DNA of 64,000 nucleotides. It comes from Phycomyces nitens. Its lineage: Eukaryota; Mucoromycota; Mucoromycetes; Mucorales; Phycomycetaceae. The stretch lies in contig JAHRBC010000002.1 of the NCBI GenBank assembly GCA_022702545.1, positions 7,502,001 to 7,566,000 on the forward strand, in the 5' to 3' direction. The translations under genes were made by a program, and so were the position numbers. Under the pieces are notes generated by a model. That model saw only the letters and a program-made list of their open reading frames with translations. It did no database searches and had not been told where the DNA came from. The first letter of the stretch is position 1. Every line of letters begins with the position of its first letter. Below are positions 36,759-48,282 of this stretch, in pieces.

Positions 36759-37003
36759 GATGTTTGTGTTTGTAATATTATTATTAAAAGGAAACGAGTG
36801 TTACATGTATTTTATTTGCTATACTTTTATAATAATAAAAAGTAATATTCTAATGCTCATTGTATCCGAACCAATAGGATGTAGTAAAATTATATTTTTG
36901 AAATAAAAAAAAAAGGAAAGCTGTGGAGTTGAAAAATAGACTAGCTTTCACACCAGTTCAGGGCTACTATACCACCAGTGTATTCAGGGCTGTTTTTCCA
37001 GTG

Positions 37004-37336
37004 TTAATATAATTAAATTTATATATATTTTTATAAATATCACTTATTGATATAATTCATAAGCTATCTACTATATATAAAAATATTTTGAAGTATTTCA
37101 TTGTGACACCTATTTTATGACGAGTCTTTTGACTATATATACATTACTCTAAGCCAAATATTGCAAAAGATATTTATATATTTAATATATTTTTTTAAAA
37201 TTTTAAAACTATTATAAATCAACTGAAAATTAAGCTGTCACAGCCAAATTTATATGAGCGGAACTATTTTTTTTATACTTTTTAACTTTTGTAATGTCTA
37301 TAATCAAAATCAAAAAACGCGGAGTTTAAATCTGAC
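37004..37336. other. AT-rich gap right of CACTA-3
   Basis: About 330 bp, very AT-rich, no coding or RNA gene seen. It is not the missing 5' half of the CACTA-2 transposase that a simple insertion of CACTA-3 would predict here. Confidence 0.5.
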
Positions 37337-40051
37337 ATTTAAAACCCCATCAATCTTTAGAGATCCCAAGCTACTTCCATCAACAAATTGCTCTCCGAAT
37401 TCTCTGATTGCTTCGACAATGAACCCAACTCCACTACTCACCTAGTGAAGCATCACATCGATACGAAGGAAGAATGCCCTGTATCATCACCTCCCCATCA
37501 CGCAACTTCTGTTGAGAATGATACAATCAATGGTCTCATCAATGAAATGCTACAACAAGGTGTCATCCGTCCTAGTTGCTCTCCTTGGTCCTCTCTGGTA
37601 GTTTTGGTTCCCAAACCCGATGGTTCCGTTCGGTTTTGCGTTGATTACCACAGGCTCAACGGAATCACCACTAAAGATGTCTACCCTCTCACTTGAGTTG
37701 ACAATGCTCTGCATAGTCTTGGTTCTGCCCGGTACTTTTCCACAATGGATCTGACTTCCTCCTACTGGCAAATTGAATTGGATGAAGAAAGTAAGCCCAA
37801 ATCTGCCTTTGTCTGTCGTCGTGGTTTATTTGAATTTGTTCGCATGCCTTTCGGTCTCTGTTCTGCTCTGGCTACTATGTAATGTCTCATGGACTCTGTC
37901 TTGGCTGGTCTCAAATGGCAAACTTGTCTGGTATACTTGGACGACATTATCTGCTTCAGCCCCACCTTTGATCAGCATCTCAAGCATCTCCACACAATCT
38001 TCCTCCGCTTGCGTTCTGCATCACTTAAAGTCAAGCTTAAGAAATGCTCCTTTGGTAGTGATCGCATTTCTTTCCTTGGCTACGTTCTCTCACCTGAGGG
38101 GCTCCATACCAATCCTGAGAAGATTTCTGCTGTATCCAACTTCCCGGTTCCATTGTCCACCAAAGACGTCCACTCGTTTCTTGGTCTCGCTGGCTACTAC
38201 CGTTGCTTTATCAGCAATTTCTCTGCTATCGCGGCTCCCTTGAACGATTTGCTCAAAAAGGATTCTGATTGGTCCTGGACGTCTGCTCATCAGAAAGCCT
38301 ATGACACACTTAAGTTGGCCTTGACGTCTGCTCCAGTTCTCCGCTTCCCAGATTTCTCTCGCCCCTTTGAACTGCATACGGATGGTGCTTGCACAGCAGG
38401 TATTGGCATTATACTTGGTCAACGAGACCCTCGCAACAATTGGGTCTATGCTGTTGCCTATGCTTCTTGGTCCCTTTCTCCGGCGGAGCGTAACTACGGT
38501 GTCTCTGAGGTTGAGTCTCTTGCCATTGTCTGGGGAATCAAGAAGTTTGCACACTACTTGACAGGTATCAAGTTTACTGTCATAACTGACCACCATGCCC
38601 TTCAGTTCGTGCGCAACTCCAAGTCCTCTGATCTTTGTGGTCGTCTTGCTCGGTGGGCCCTCTTGCTACAACAATTGGATTTCAATATTGTTTACTGCCC
38701 TGGCCGACAGAACTCTGGGCTGGACGCCCTTAGTCGACATCCTGTCCAGGGAGAGTCCTCTAGGTCACTGATTTGTGCTATCACGGCTCCTGATATTGCC
38801 TCCTCTCAATTGGCTGATCGATTCTGTCAAGAGCTTTGTCACGCCCCTTCCCTTCCAGCTGGTTATACTGTCTCGTCTGGTGTCCTTTTCTTCGGCCCCC
38901 GGCCAGTTCTACCACAGTCTATGCGTGAAGAAATGTTTCAACTCCTCCACAATAACCCTATTTCTGGCCATCTGGGTGTTGGCCGCACTCTCCAACGGTT
39001 TACTAGACTTTTCTATGCTCCTGGCTTACACAAATGGGTGAAGGACAAAGTGAAAAACTGCAACACCTGTCAACGAATCAAAGGACCCAACACTACACTT
39101 GGACAGACCAACCTCAAACACTCAAGTCCAGCAGCACACCCCTTTGACTCAGTCGCAATTGATACGTATGGGCCTCTGCCAACTTTGCTCTTGGGTAACA
39201 GGTATATCATCGTCATCCAAGACCTTTTCTCTCGTTTTGTGGTTCTCAATGCGGTACCGGAGAACTCGGGTAAATGGGTTACTGCCTGCCTCAACAAGGT
39301 CTTTGCCACTCACAGCATCGTGCGCTCCATACTCAGTGATAATGGTCAACCATACTCTAGCATGCTCATCAAGGACATGGCCACTCAGCTCGGTATTCAC
39401 CAGAAGTTTGCTCCAGCCTATCACCCACAAGCAAATGGTCTTGTTGAACGGTTTATGGCCACCCTTAGAAATATGATCGTTTCGTTCATGGATCCCAAGA
39501 ATAACATCACTACTTGGGATGAACACCTGAACGAATTCCAACTAGCCTACAACTCTAGCCCACACAACTCAACTAAGCTTTCGCCGTTTTCCGCTGTATT
39601 TGGTCGAGAAGCCCGTGTTCTAGCACAACCTGACCTTGGGGTAAGAGTGGTTCCTTTCAATGACTACCATACCTCAGTCCAAGAAATACTTTCTTGTGCG
39701 CACAGCCTGATCCAGTTAGAAAATCTTTGCTCGCAAGCAGACAATGCTATCAGCTATAATCAGCATTGGACAGCGCCTAGTTTTGTGATTGGTGATCAGG
39801 TCCTGGTCAAGTTTCCGGTGTTATCCAATGCTGCCGCTGGGCGCTCAGCCAAACTGTCTCCTTCAATGCGGGGTCCCTTCCTGGTTGTCAAGTCCATCGG
39901 AACTGATCGTTTTGATCTCCTTGATCCTGTCTCCAATAAGAATCATACAAATATTCACTCAAAACGCTTGAAGAAATACTCCTTCCAAAATGAGGACATT
40001 TCCTCTTCTTACTCCCCCGGATGTCGTGAGCCTGTCGCTCCTAGAACTTGA
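37337..40051 (+). pseudogene. pol: Gypsy-2 pol (RT, RNase H, integrase), 5'-truncated, two stops
   Basis: One frame from about 37337 to 40051 with TGA at 37694 and TAA at 37880, both at places where a coding residue is expected within RT. RT: VVLVPKPDGSVRFCVDYHRL, FEFVRMPFGLC, catalytic YLDDIICFS near 37936. RNase H: LHTDGACTAG, TDHHALQFV. The PGRQNSGLDALSR linker follows. Integrase: an H-H-C-C finger (HNNPISGHLG ... CNTCQ), core VAIDTYGPLP, LSDNGQPYSS, HPQANGLVERFM. The C-terminal part ends with GPFLVVKSIG and a short tail; no chromodomain. Gag and protease are missing. Codon usage is C-richer than gypsy-1 and gypsy-3, so it is a separate lineage. Its 3' flank is cut by CACTA-6 at 40107. Confidence 0.9.
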
Positions 40052-40539
40052 GGTTCATCGGAACTTCAATCTTTATTCTAAAGCATTCCTTCAGATGAAC
40101 CGCAGTCACTACGGCGAAAAAAACGGTAGCTAACTACCGTTTTGGTAGCATTACTACCGTTTTTTCCCACCAAAAAAAACGGTAGTAAAGACTCTGTATA
40201 AGGCGATTTCGGTAGCTGTTACCGTTTTTTTAGTGCGAAAAAAAAGGGTAGTTATGAGGCAGGAATAGGCACAGCTACCGTTTTTTTATCCAACCAAAAT
40301 CGTTTCTTTATATACTATAGCCTCTCTTTTATATTACTTTATATACTAGCACCCATTCTTTTTTTACTGCCATTTATTTGAAATAATGGTTTATTTTTTA
40401 TTATAATTTCGATTTATTTCAAATAATATTAAAATATATATAATAATAATATAGAAACACCAAAAGCAAATACTATTTAATATTATAAAACGTATATGGT
40501 ACAAACCTTTTACTCAATCTATAACGATGCCAACAACAT

Positions 40540-41015
40540 GTTGTTATGACTTGGATGGCCTTTGGTCTTCACCGATTGCTATAAAAATATTGTGGTCAGA
40601 GAATGAAGCAATCAAATAAACTGAGCTTATTATTTTGGATAGCATACCAGTATATGTTGTGCTTGTCAATCGGCATGCCAAGCATCTTGTTATGGATCAC
40701 TGTCATGACTTGGATAGCACCTTTGGTCTTCATCGATTGCTATAAAAATATTGTGGTCAGAGAATGAAGCAATCAAATAAACCGAATATATTGTTTTGGG
40801 TAGCATACCAGTATATATTGTGCTTGTTAATCAGCGTGCCGAGCATCTTGTTGTGAATCACTGTCATGACTTGGAAGGCCTTTGGTCTTCATCAATTGCT
40901 ATAAAGATATCGTGGTCAGAGAATGAAGCGATCAAATAAACCGAGCATATTGTTTTGGATAGCATACCAGTATATATTGTGCTTGTTAATCGGTATACCA
41001 AGCATCTCTTGAATT
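40540..41015. repeat. Three tandem copies of a unit of about 159 bp
   Basis: Copies begin near 40545, 40704 and 40862, each containing atgacttgga, tttggtcttca, attgctataaa and gtggtcagagaatgaagc. Located in the left arm of CACTA-6; possibly transposase-binding subterminal repeats. Confidence 0.85.
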
Positions 41016-41269
41016 AATGCCACTATATGAAACGTACAGATGTAAATACTAGATGCAGTAGAAGGAGAATAGAGAATGCGCAATATGATTAATTAAAGAG
41101 TGTAAACATATTATAATATTCTTACCATAGAAAATATATTGCTGTAAAGTCAGCTCATAAGATTTAAAACTAATTCGAATATAATAGTAATTGGCAGAAT
41201 GAGTACATCATTAAGAAAACAATATGCATATTCTACAGAGATTCCCAGGTGGGGAGGTGGGGAACGACA

Positions 41270-41710
41270 AACTTTAGTGTAATATAGCTGTAAAAAATTT
41301 TCACCTTTTTTTAGTGTCTGAAAAATTATGAGATGAGTGTTTCATTCCTTGATTAAAGATAGCAGAGCTGAAGATGTGGTATACAAGATTCCAATTGGAT
41401 GTTTATGTCATTGACAACCTTACATAAGGGAGGGTCATTTAGTTTTACTTCAAAAAGTAGAGCAAAGAAAAGAAAAGAAATATAAACTAACCTCGGCGTA
41501 ATACAGCTATAAAAAAATTTCATTTTTTTTGGTGCTTGAAAAAGGGCGAGATGTGTGTTTCATTCCTAGATTAAAAACAACAGAGCTGAAGATGTGGTAT
41601 ACAAGATGCCAATCGGGCATTTATTAAGGTGGCAATCTTACGTGATGGAGAGTTATTCGATTTTATTTCAAAGGAGAGGACCAAAGCAAAGATAAAACAG
41701 CTAAAGGAAA
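41270..41710. repeat. Two tandem copies of a unit of about 220 bp
   Basis: Copies start near 41277 and 41497 and share gtgtttcattcct, agagctgaagatgtggtata and caagat. In CACTA-6, next to the 159-bp repeats. Confidence 0.8.
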
Positions 41711-41919
41711 AGAGGAAAAGAAAAAGTGCGCTAAAACATATACTAAAAATATGAGACAACCAATAAGAGCAGCCTAAAGAATATTAAAGACTTAGTCTGT
41801 TTCTCTTAGATGAAGGCTCATTGCTCATTCCTAGTGGTGTAAACCTATATCAAACAGTAGAAATATTATATTAATATTAAATTGAGAATAGATGAGCAAC
41901 AAAAAGCTCTAACTTATAG

Positions 41920-42190
41920 TACATCTGTCATGATTGGGGATTCAGCCTCGTCATCCGTTTGAAATACCTCATCTTCCGAAAGAAAAGAACTGCTTGCTCT
42001 TTCCTGCTATAACATAATAAAAATATTGTATTAATTATAATGTATATTCAAATGTTTGTTAATTAATAAACTTGCCTGGCTGTTCTCTGCTATTTTTCTC
42101 TTACAAGTCTGGTTTGCACTCTTAAAGGTGTCTTGAAGAAGATTCTTGGCACACCACATTCTTTTGCACTTGTAAATGTGGAGTGCTATT
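41920..42190 (-). pseudogene. Possible two-exon fragment in CACTA-6
   Basis: Minus-strand segments encode CKRMWCAKNLLQDTFKSANQ and, after an intron with a gcaagt donor and a tagcag-type acceptor, an acidic stretch SEDEVFQTDDEAESP. Resembles the Cys-rich then acidic 5' exons of the other CACTA transposases in style, not in sequence. Weak evidence. Confidence 0.3.
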
Positions 42191-42311
42191 GTCCTAGCCG
42201 TGCCTCACTGGCCACAATCATTGATGACAGGTACGTTGATTTTGTCATCATTGACCAAGAAGTGTCTTTGCTGCTGTTGCTATTATTAGTCAAATAATCT
42301 CTTACCTACCC

Positions 42312-43189
42312 ATGGAAAAAGTAATTAGAGTATACTCCAAGCTTATCACGTCAAACTTGAAGGGCGGTAGAAATGCCAGTTTGCTTGTTGAGCGCTTTGC
42401 TGTTCATAGCTTTGTCAGTTCAGCAAACAGCTCTCAGAATTATCCTAGTACAAGTCAGCCATCCACATATAATGAAGCAAGTTTCTTAGATCTTCCAGAT
42501 GGTGTAAGTGCTGCCCAGCTATGGGAGCCATTCAACTGACATGCCAGCTTGAATGATGATGACTTGGAAGGTGTCAGCAGCCCTGTTGTCAAGAATACTT
42601 TGGCAAAGTACTATGTGCAAAACAGTGGTATGGACAGTATTGAACTTGATGACCCGACGATTGTTGTTGCTTCTCATCTTTGGAAAAATTCAACCGTACA
42701 TTCTTCATGTATGTACCGAAGAATAAAAAACGAGACCAGATGTGGCAATCATCATGTGATGTTCACCTGTCCATACAGAAAGTGAGTATTGGTATTAGTC
42801 AAAATACAAAATAGAGATCACTCGCATTTTTTATATTTTTATCTAGCCGTCGCAATATAACTATTCAAAGCTGGTTTGTTGGCACCGTGGAATTTTATTT
42901 TGAGCATAAAGAGGTTGATGGCACACCGCACTTTCTGGCATTTGTTGAAGTGATGAAAGAGCATGGTACAGCAGCCCATGACTCATCTGTGCCAATCATA
43001 ATATGGCGGTCACACAGCTTAACTGGACAAACAACCCAGCCAAAATATGCTGTTAATGTGGATGACATTCAGCATCAAGTTGGGCTCATCCAGTACCCTC
43101 CGAGTAGTAATCAGTTCTTTATCATTGCATCATATTATGTGTTTAATGACAATCTGCATGTGACCAGGGGTAATCTTGCGACTTTATAA
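42312..43189 (+). pseudogene. CACTA-6 transposase-like C-terminal fragment
   Basis: Exons 42312-42781 and 42847-43189, joined in frame (PYR-N-RRNITIQ). TGA at 42537 could be a decayed CGA. Exon 2 contains SWFVGTVEFYFEHKEVDG, FLAFVEVMKEHG and VNVDDIQHQVGLIQYPP, with the spacing of the C-terminal module of the Tnp2-type proteins in this window (QIQYLFVH ... VFAFVRW ... ILPVHRI) but little identity. The catalytic core is absent. A second copy of the end of this protein, FAVVNVDDVQYQ, is on the minus strand at 48710-48955. Confidence 0.6.
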
Positions 43190-43239
43190 AAATTTTCTTT
43201 TTCTTTTTTCTTTCCTTATAAATATCAATACCAAATAAA

Positions 43240-43880
43240 ATAAAATAAAATGGTTAATAATGTCAAAAACAAAAAAATTGTTTCAAAAAAACGGTAGCAT
43301 AACTACCATTTTGTTCACACAGGCAAAAAATTATTTTTCTCAAAAATGCGCAACATCTTTAACACCAAATAAAATGCTCATTTCAATAAACAAGGTTGCC
43401 TAAAAACTTACGAGCCCTTTCTATGGTACTACAACTACCTCATTGCCTGATGAAAAGACATTCCATGCAACTTTTATGATTCGGGATCGATGACATTACC
43501 TTTCAACCACAATCTGCGGAGATAAAGTGCTCTAATAAATATTAATGTCATATAAAATAAAATAAAATGGCTAATAATATCAAAAACAAAAAATTGGTTT
43601 CAAAAAAACGGTAGTTATGCTACCGTTTTGTTCACACAGGCGAAAAATTATTTTTCTCAAAAATGCGCAACATCGTTAACACCAAATAAAATGCTCATTT
43701 CAATAAATAACATTGCCTAAAAACTTATGAGCCCTTTCTATGGTACTACAACTACCTCATTGCCTGATGAAAAGACATTCCATGCGACTTTTATGAATCG
43801 GCATCGATGACATTACCTTTCAACCACAATCTGCGGAGATAAAGTGCTCAAAAATCATAAAAAACGGTAGCATAACTACC
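43240..43880. repeat. Two tandem copies of a unit of about 310 bp with CGGTAG palindromes
   Basis: Copies 43240-43545 and 43550-43860 share aaataaaataaaatgg, caaaaaaacggtag, ttatttttctcaaaaatgcg, caacatc and the acattcc...caaccacaatctgcgg block. They form the right subterminal region of CACTA-6; a third copy lies inverted at 48330-48650. Confidence 0.88.
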
Positions 43881-43916
43881 GTTTTCGGCACAGCTACCGG
43901 TCCTTCCGCCATAGTG

Positions 43917-45096
43917 TAGTGTCTTTTATTGATTAAATAGAGCGTCTAACTGTAAAATGAAAATGACAATTATATTATGTTTTTGGGATTATTGATTTTA
44001 GAGACTGCACTTTTTTTAGAGGTAAACCACCTTGGAACTCAAATTATTTTTTGTTCTTTCTCTTTTGCCTCTTGCTCTTATACACATACTGGTAATTATT
44101 TTATTCTTATTATTTTATGTAATTACTTAATAATTTTGCCATTATCTTTACAAATCATCAACAAGCTTCTTCTCTTTGGTCATTTTACATGGTTTAATAA
44201 CATAAAATAATATTTGCTCAAAGCTTCTCTTTACTAATGACTTGATATCTCCAGTCATCACAGCTTTACATGTCACTCAATCTTATAATCAAACATCATG
44301 GTAAGTTATTATATTATTACAAATTATATATATCTCTTTACTTATACATATATAACTATGTTCTATTCTCTATTAGATATATTAAGAATCTCATCCGCAT
44401 GTCTGAACAAACAATCACACAGGTAAGAAAACTGCTGATAATATAGTATATATGAATATCTAGAATACTAATAACTTTACAATTCTTAGACAATCTCAAC
44501 TGACAGCTAATATGCTGAGATATTCTCATGAATCTATCAAGTAGTCCATCTACTCACGATATCAACATTGTAAGTACAACAGCAAATAATTTGATCCATT
44601 ACGATTATTTAATTAATCTTTGCTCCTATTACTATTAAATAACACCATTCTTCTCCAAGACAGTACCCAATATCTATCAGGTAGGAACTTGTTAGTCTTG
44701 CTAGATGCAAAATATCAAACAATACTCTAGAAATAGTATATATATTATTATTATATGATTAGAGCATTCCTCTAGAAATATATATATTAAATAAATAAAA
44801 AATAAATAAAAAACAATTTATTTTTTAAAAATCAACAAATGAGGCTTGTATATAAATGTATGATACGGTTGTAGCAAAATTACTAAAACATGATAAGTCA
44901 ATTTTACTTGATATTTATTTCTCAAAGTAAAAGAGAAACTCCAATTCTGTCTGTTGTAGGATTTGTGTATAAATACTTGACTGGGTGTTAATAGGGCTTT
45001 TAGATATTAGTGTAACTTAAATCTACTTGAGTGGATTTTGTTACTTAGTTTTTGTTAAGCCAATTTGTAATAGTATTTAAAGGTGGTTTTACCACA
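43917..45096. other. AT-rich region with splice-like signals and the probable gypsy-3 LTR
   Basis: No coding sequence I can support. At 44240-44680 a series of short segments is bounded by good splice signals (segment end 44300; 44377-44422; 44490-44569; 44660-44680) with donors gtaagt, gtaaga, gtaagt, gtagga. Part of 44800-45096 should be the gypsy-3 3' LTR (on the minus strand), starting TGTGGTAAAACC after the polypurine tract; its other end cannot be fixed. Confidence 0.4.
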
Positions 45097-45104
45097 CTCC
45101 CCCC
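45097..45104 (-). other. Gypsy-3 polypurine tract
   Basis: On the minus strand GGGGGGAG lies directly before TGTGG, downstream of the integrase gene: the usual arrangement of polypurine tract and 3' LTR start. Confidence 0.6.
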
Positions 45105-45215
45105 AGCCAGGTTCAATTATGATTGAAATGACTTGTTAGTCTAATAATCCAAAAAAACAAAACAAAACAAAAAAAAACCGACTTGGATAAAAAAAAAATG
45201 TGAAAAATAAAAGTT

Positions 45216-47645
45216 TTAGAGTTTACGAGGTCGTCCTCTCTTTTGTACAGATTGGTTTTGGACGGTGGTAGGTAAAGTCATTGTCCGTGTGCGTTTTGTC
45301 CCGATTGTTATAGCATTGGAATTGGTAGTTGGTACATCGCTATCGGTTTTTCTTGGACGCCCTCTTTTACGAACAGGTTGTACGACTGTAGCAACCTTAG
45401 CAAGCATTGCTTTGCTTTTTTGTTCTTCCAGTCTTTTCCAGTATTTGCGAATGGGTTCCGGTGAGCGAAATTCGCTAGCCGAAATCCAAGAATTTTCACA
45501 TTCTCCAAGTCCTTTCCATTTGACCAAAAATAGACAAGATTGACCTGCGTCTTTATGGTCTCGTATTTCGTCTACTTCGACATATTCATCTTCAATAGCA
45601 GTTTCATCAATGTTCACCACTTTTAGTTCTGATGGTGTATAGTCACGATGTAATAGCTCATTCGTTTCATCGCGCAATACATAGTTGTTACTTTCCGTTT
45701 TGCGAACGACTACAAATGGACCTTCGAATAGTGGCGATAGTTTTGTATCTCTTGATGGTAATCGTACCATGACTGTTTGTCCCAAAGGTATATTGATAAG
45801 GTAATGTTTCTTGTTAAATTTCTTGTCATATTCTTCGATGAGTTGCATTGTACGTTTCTTAATTGCAGGAAATACTATTGTTGACATTTTTTCTGCTCGC
45901 TGAAGTATTTCTTCTTCAGTAAGACATTCTTTGGTTGTAGATGGCTGTGTATCGTTGGCAGAGTAGTCTCCAGGTTTATTAACCTTACGCGCAAACATGA
46001 GTGAGAATGGGCTTGAACCAGATCTGGTACGGATCTTCAAATTGCAGCATAGTTGTGCTGTAGGTAGTATGTCATCCCAGTTTCTGAAGTCTTGTCCACA
46101 TAATTTGCGCAAGGTATTTGTTATCATTTTGACGCTAGTTTCAGCAATTCCATTTCCTTGTGGGTAGTAGGCAGTCAAAAATTTATGTTTGATACCCAGA
46201 ATCTGGGTAATAGATTGCATCAGGCTGTTCCTGAATTCCCTACCATTATCCGATTGAATGAATCGTCCTACGATTGCAATACCATAATCTCCAAATATCC
46301 CTGTTAAGACTTTGGCTACAGTGTCACTTTGTTTGTTGGGTAATGGTCTGGCAATAATGTATCTAGTTGCTACATCGACCACTACCAATATGTATAGGTT
46401 TTGGTTTTCGGTAACTGCAAAAGGTCCTGCCAAATCCATTGCAATATGATCGAATACATCCCAAGCCACTATGCTTTTCTTGGGGTTGTACCCTCTTTTT
46501 ACAATGGTATGTTGTGCACAAGGTATACAGTTCAATATGATTTCCTTGCATTCTTTATACATTGATGACCAATACATACCATCACTTAGTAGTGATTGTA
46601 CTACGCCTTCTATGCCAAAGTGTCCCATTTTGTGAGCTTCTTCCACCAATGACTTTCTGTCAGCTAGAGGTGGAATCAAATAATCTAAGGTAGCTTCCTT
46701 GAATTGCTCATTGTTGAGTTTAACCGCTAGGATATGTAGGTCTTTGTCTTTGCTATGTACTATTTGACGTTTGGTGAAGTGTGATCCTCTTTTTTTTACT
46801 TCATAGTTAGATGTAACATCAGGTTCGATGTTCTGTCGTTTTATCATAATATATTTTAGCATTTTATGGATGACTTGATCCTCCTCTTTCTTTTGTTGCA
46901 CATCTTCTTCAACCGGAGGGTATAGCCGGCTCAGCGCATCGGGTAGAGTGTTATCTACTCCTTTGACGTAGCTGATTTTCAGTTGCCCATATTCGTTGAG
47001 AGTATCGACATAATTTTGGAGGTTACTGGACAAATAGCTACTAGAATATAAATAAACTAGCGCTGAGTGATCCGTTTGTATTTCTAGGTTTGGGTTGCCT
47101 AGCAATAAAGGTCTAAACCTTTCCAGCCCAAATATAATAGCGTAGATTTTGCGACAGTTGGTTGACCATAACTGTTGATGTTTGTTCAAAGATTTGGATA
47201 TAAATGCAATATGCTCAGTGTGCCCATCCTCCACCTTTTGGTACAGAATAACAGATACGCCATAAAGCAAGGCATCGGTTTGCATGTAAAACTTCTTACT
47301 CATATCTGGGGCATGTAATACCGCACTTGATAATAGAACTTGCTTAATGGCTTCTAGGCATTCTGTATGTGTGTTATTCCATTTTTCTTTAACATTAGGT
47401 TCATAGCGTAATTGATCCAAAGGTGCAGTTAGTTTGGAGCTCAATGGAATATAGTCTCTCATAAATGTGATAGTTCCCATGAGTTTTCTGACTTGTTCTG
47501 CAGATCAACAGATTGGCCATTCCTGAATATTCGATAGTTTTCGAAAGTCTATTTTGGTAATACCAGGGCCAACGACAAATCCCAAGGTAAAGATTGTAGT
47601 TTGGAAAAATTTGCATTTTTGTACATTGAGTTTCAGATTAGCAGC
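45216..47645 (-). pseudogene. pol: Gypsy-3 pol (RNase H, integrase, chromodomain, AT-hooks), 5'-truncated
   Basis: Open 754 codons from 47480 to 45216; the same frame continues upstream to about 47640 (IDFRKLSNIQEWPI, end of RT) with a TGA near 47506. RNase H: MQTDALLYG, TDHSALVYL. Linker KGVDNTLPDALSRLYPP. Integrase: HKMGHFGIEG ... CIPCAQ finger, MDLAGPF, QSDNGREF and GNGIAETSVK with 35 residues between second Asp and Glu. C-terminal: GPFVVVRKTE, then a chromodomain (YVEVDEIRDHK ... LFLVKWKGLGECENSWIS) around residues 625-690, then KKxRGRPRK-type AT-hooks: RKRGRPRK near 705 and QKRGRPRK at the very end. Chromodomains in this position guide integration to modified histones in chromoviruses. 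The RT is removed by CACTA-7 at 47646. Confidence 0.92.
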
Positions 47646-48205
47646 CACTGGGAAAACGGTGGGCTGTTCTACTGTGCACAGTTAACTGAGAACGTGGAGA
47701 AAGCTGAAGCAATTTTGCAACTCAACATGTTTTTTTGTGATCACCTTGAAAATATTATTTTCTTGTATTTAATTGGCTCGAATATAAAGAACAGGAGATA
47801 ATATTTTTACACTCTTATAAAACCATAGCAAATAAAGCATATGTAACACTTGTTTCCTTTTTGTTTAAACTTCAATACACAAATACCATGTCTTCTACTT
47901 CCAATGTCTACAATGAGAAGTGCTTTTGCCCTAGATGCAGTACAAGCAAGAATGGTTACAGTCTTGTCCAGAAACTGACTGCTCAACGTTATGCAAAGAG
48001 AGCAAGATTAGAGCGTCTTGAAGATTGTGAAAGGGGCAAGTTACTTTTGTAAACACTCTATGAATTGTATCATAATATATTTTACTAGAAATCTCCTCCC
48101 AGTGCAATATGATAGATGTTGATTTTGAATGTAAGGATTATTTATTGGCATAGCAACAGAAACTAAATAACTACTATATTCTATATTTGGCTACCTTGTT
48201 CCATA
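47646..48205 (+). mobile_element. CACTA-7 fragment (left end and transposase 5' exons)
   Basis: Begins CACTGGGAAAACGGTGGG at 47646, abutting truncated gypsy-3. Only about 560 bp remain before CACTA-8-type sequence. No second end and no target duplication can be seen. Confidence 0.7.
47888..48205 (+). pseudogene. CACTA-7 transposase, first exons only
   Basis: Exon 1 47888-48035 is 148 nt, the same as in CACTA-1, -3 and -4, and encodes NEKCFCPRCSTSKNGYS and QRYAKRARLER, the Cys-rich start of this transposase family. Its donor is GC (gcaagt) instead of GT. Exon 2 48089-48130 encodes an acidic MIDVDFE-type piece. A third exon seems to start near 48195 but its acceptor is damaged (ttg for tag), and the gene ends at the breakpoint. 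Confidence 0.72.
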
Positions 48206-48282
48206 AAGTCAGGTCCTCAGATGTACTTGGTGATCAGGAGAACTCGCTGTTTTTTGAAAGCCGATCCTTTTGCCGATTATAT

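Larger units (their letters stand above)
16771..37003. mobile_element. CACTA-3, about 6.8 kb, interrupted by CACTA-4
   Basis: Left end CACTGGGAAAACCATTTG at 16771; right end on the minus strand CACTGGAAAAACAGCCC from 37003. Own sequence is 16771-20715 and 34134-37003. The order is left arm, micro-exon cluster, gene A, then convergent transposase running from the right end. CACTA-4 sits inside the transposase. Flanks do not show a matching 3-bp duplication (CCT on the left, TTA on the right), so one flank has been lost or rearranged. Apart from CACTA-4 both its genes are open, so it was probably intact when hit. Confidence 0.88.
40107..43916. mobile_element. CACTA-6, second CACTA-like family with CGGTAGC palindromes
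   Basis: Left end CACTACGGCGAAAAAAACGG (40107), right end on the minus strand CACTATGGCGGAAGGACC (from 43916). Both subterminal regions hold many copies of ACGGTAG / CTACCGT, often as near-palindromes of the type aaacggtag-n-ctaccgttt. I find no clear target duplication. It contains a transposase-like C-terminal fragment (42312-43189) and a possible fragment on the minus strand (about 41920-42190), plus three sets of tandem repeats. Non-autonomous or decayed. Confidence 0.75.

Noticed and set aside
16771..37003. Giant palindrome or hairpin-forming inverted duplication
   Set aside because: All three inverted pairs are explained by one sibling element inserted into the other in reverse, with target duplications.
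40540..41710. CRISPR-like array
   Set aside because: Units of 159 and 220 bp are contiguous tandem repeats without unique spacers, in a eukaryotic transposon.
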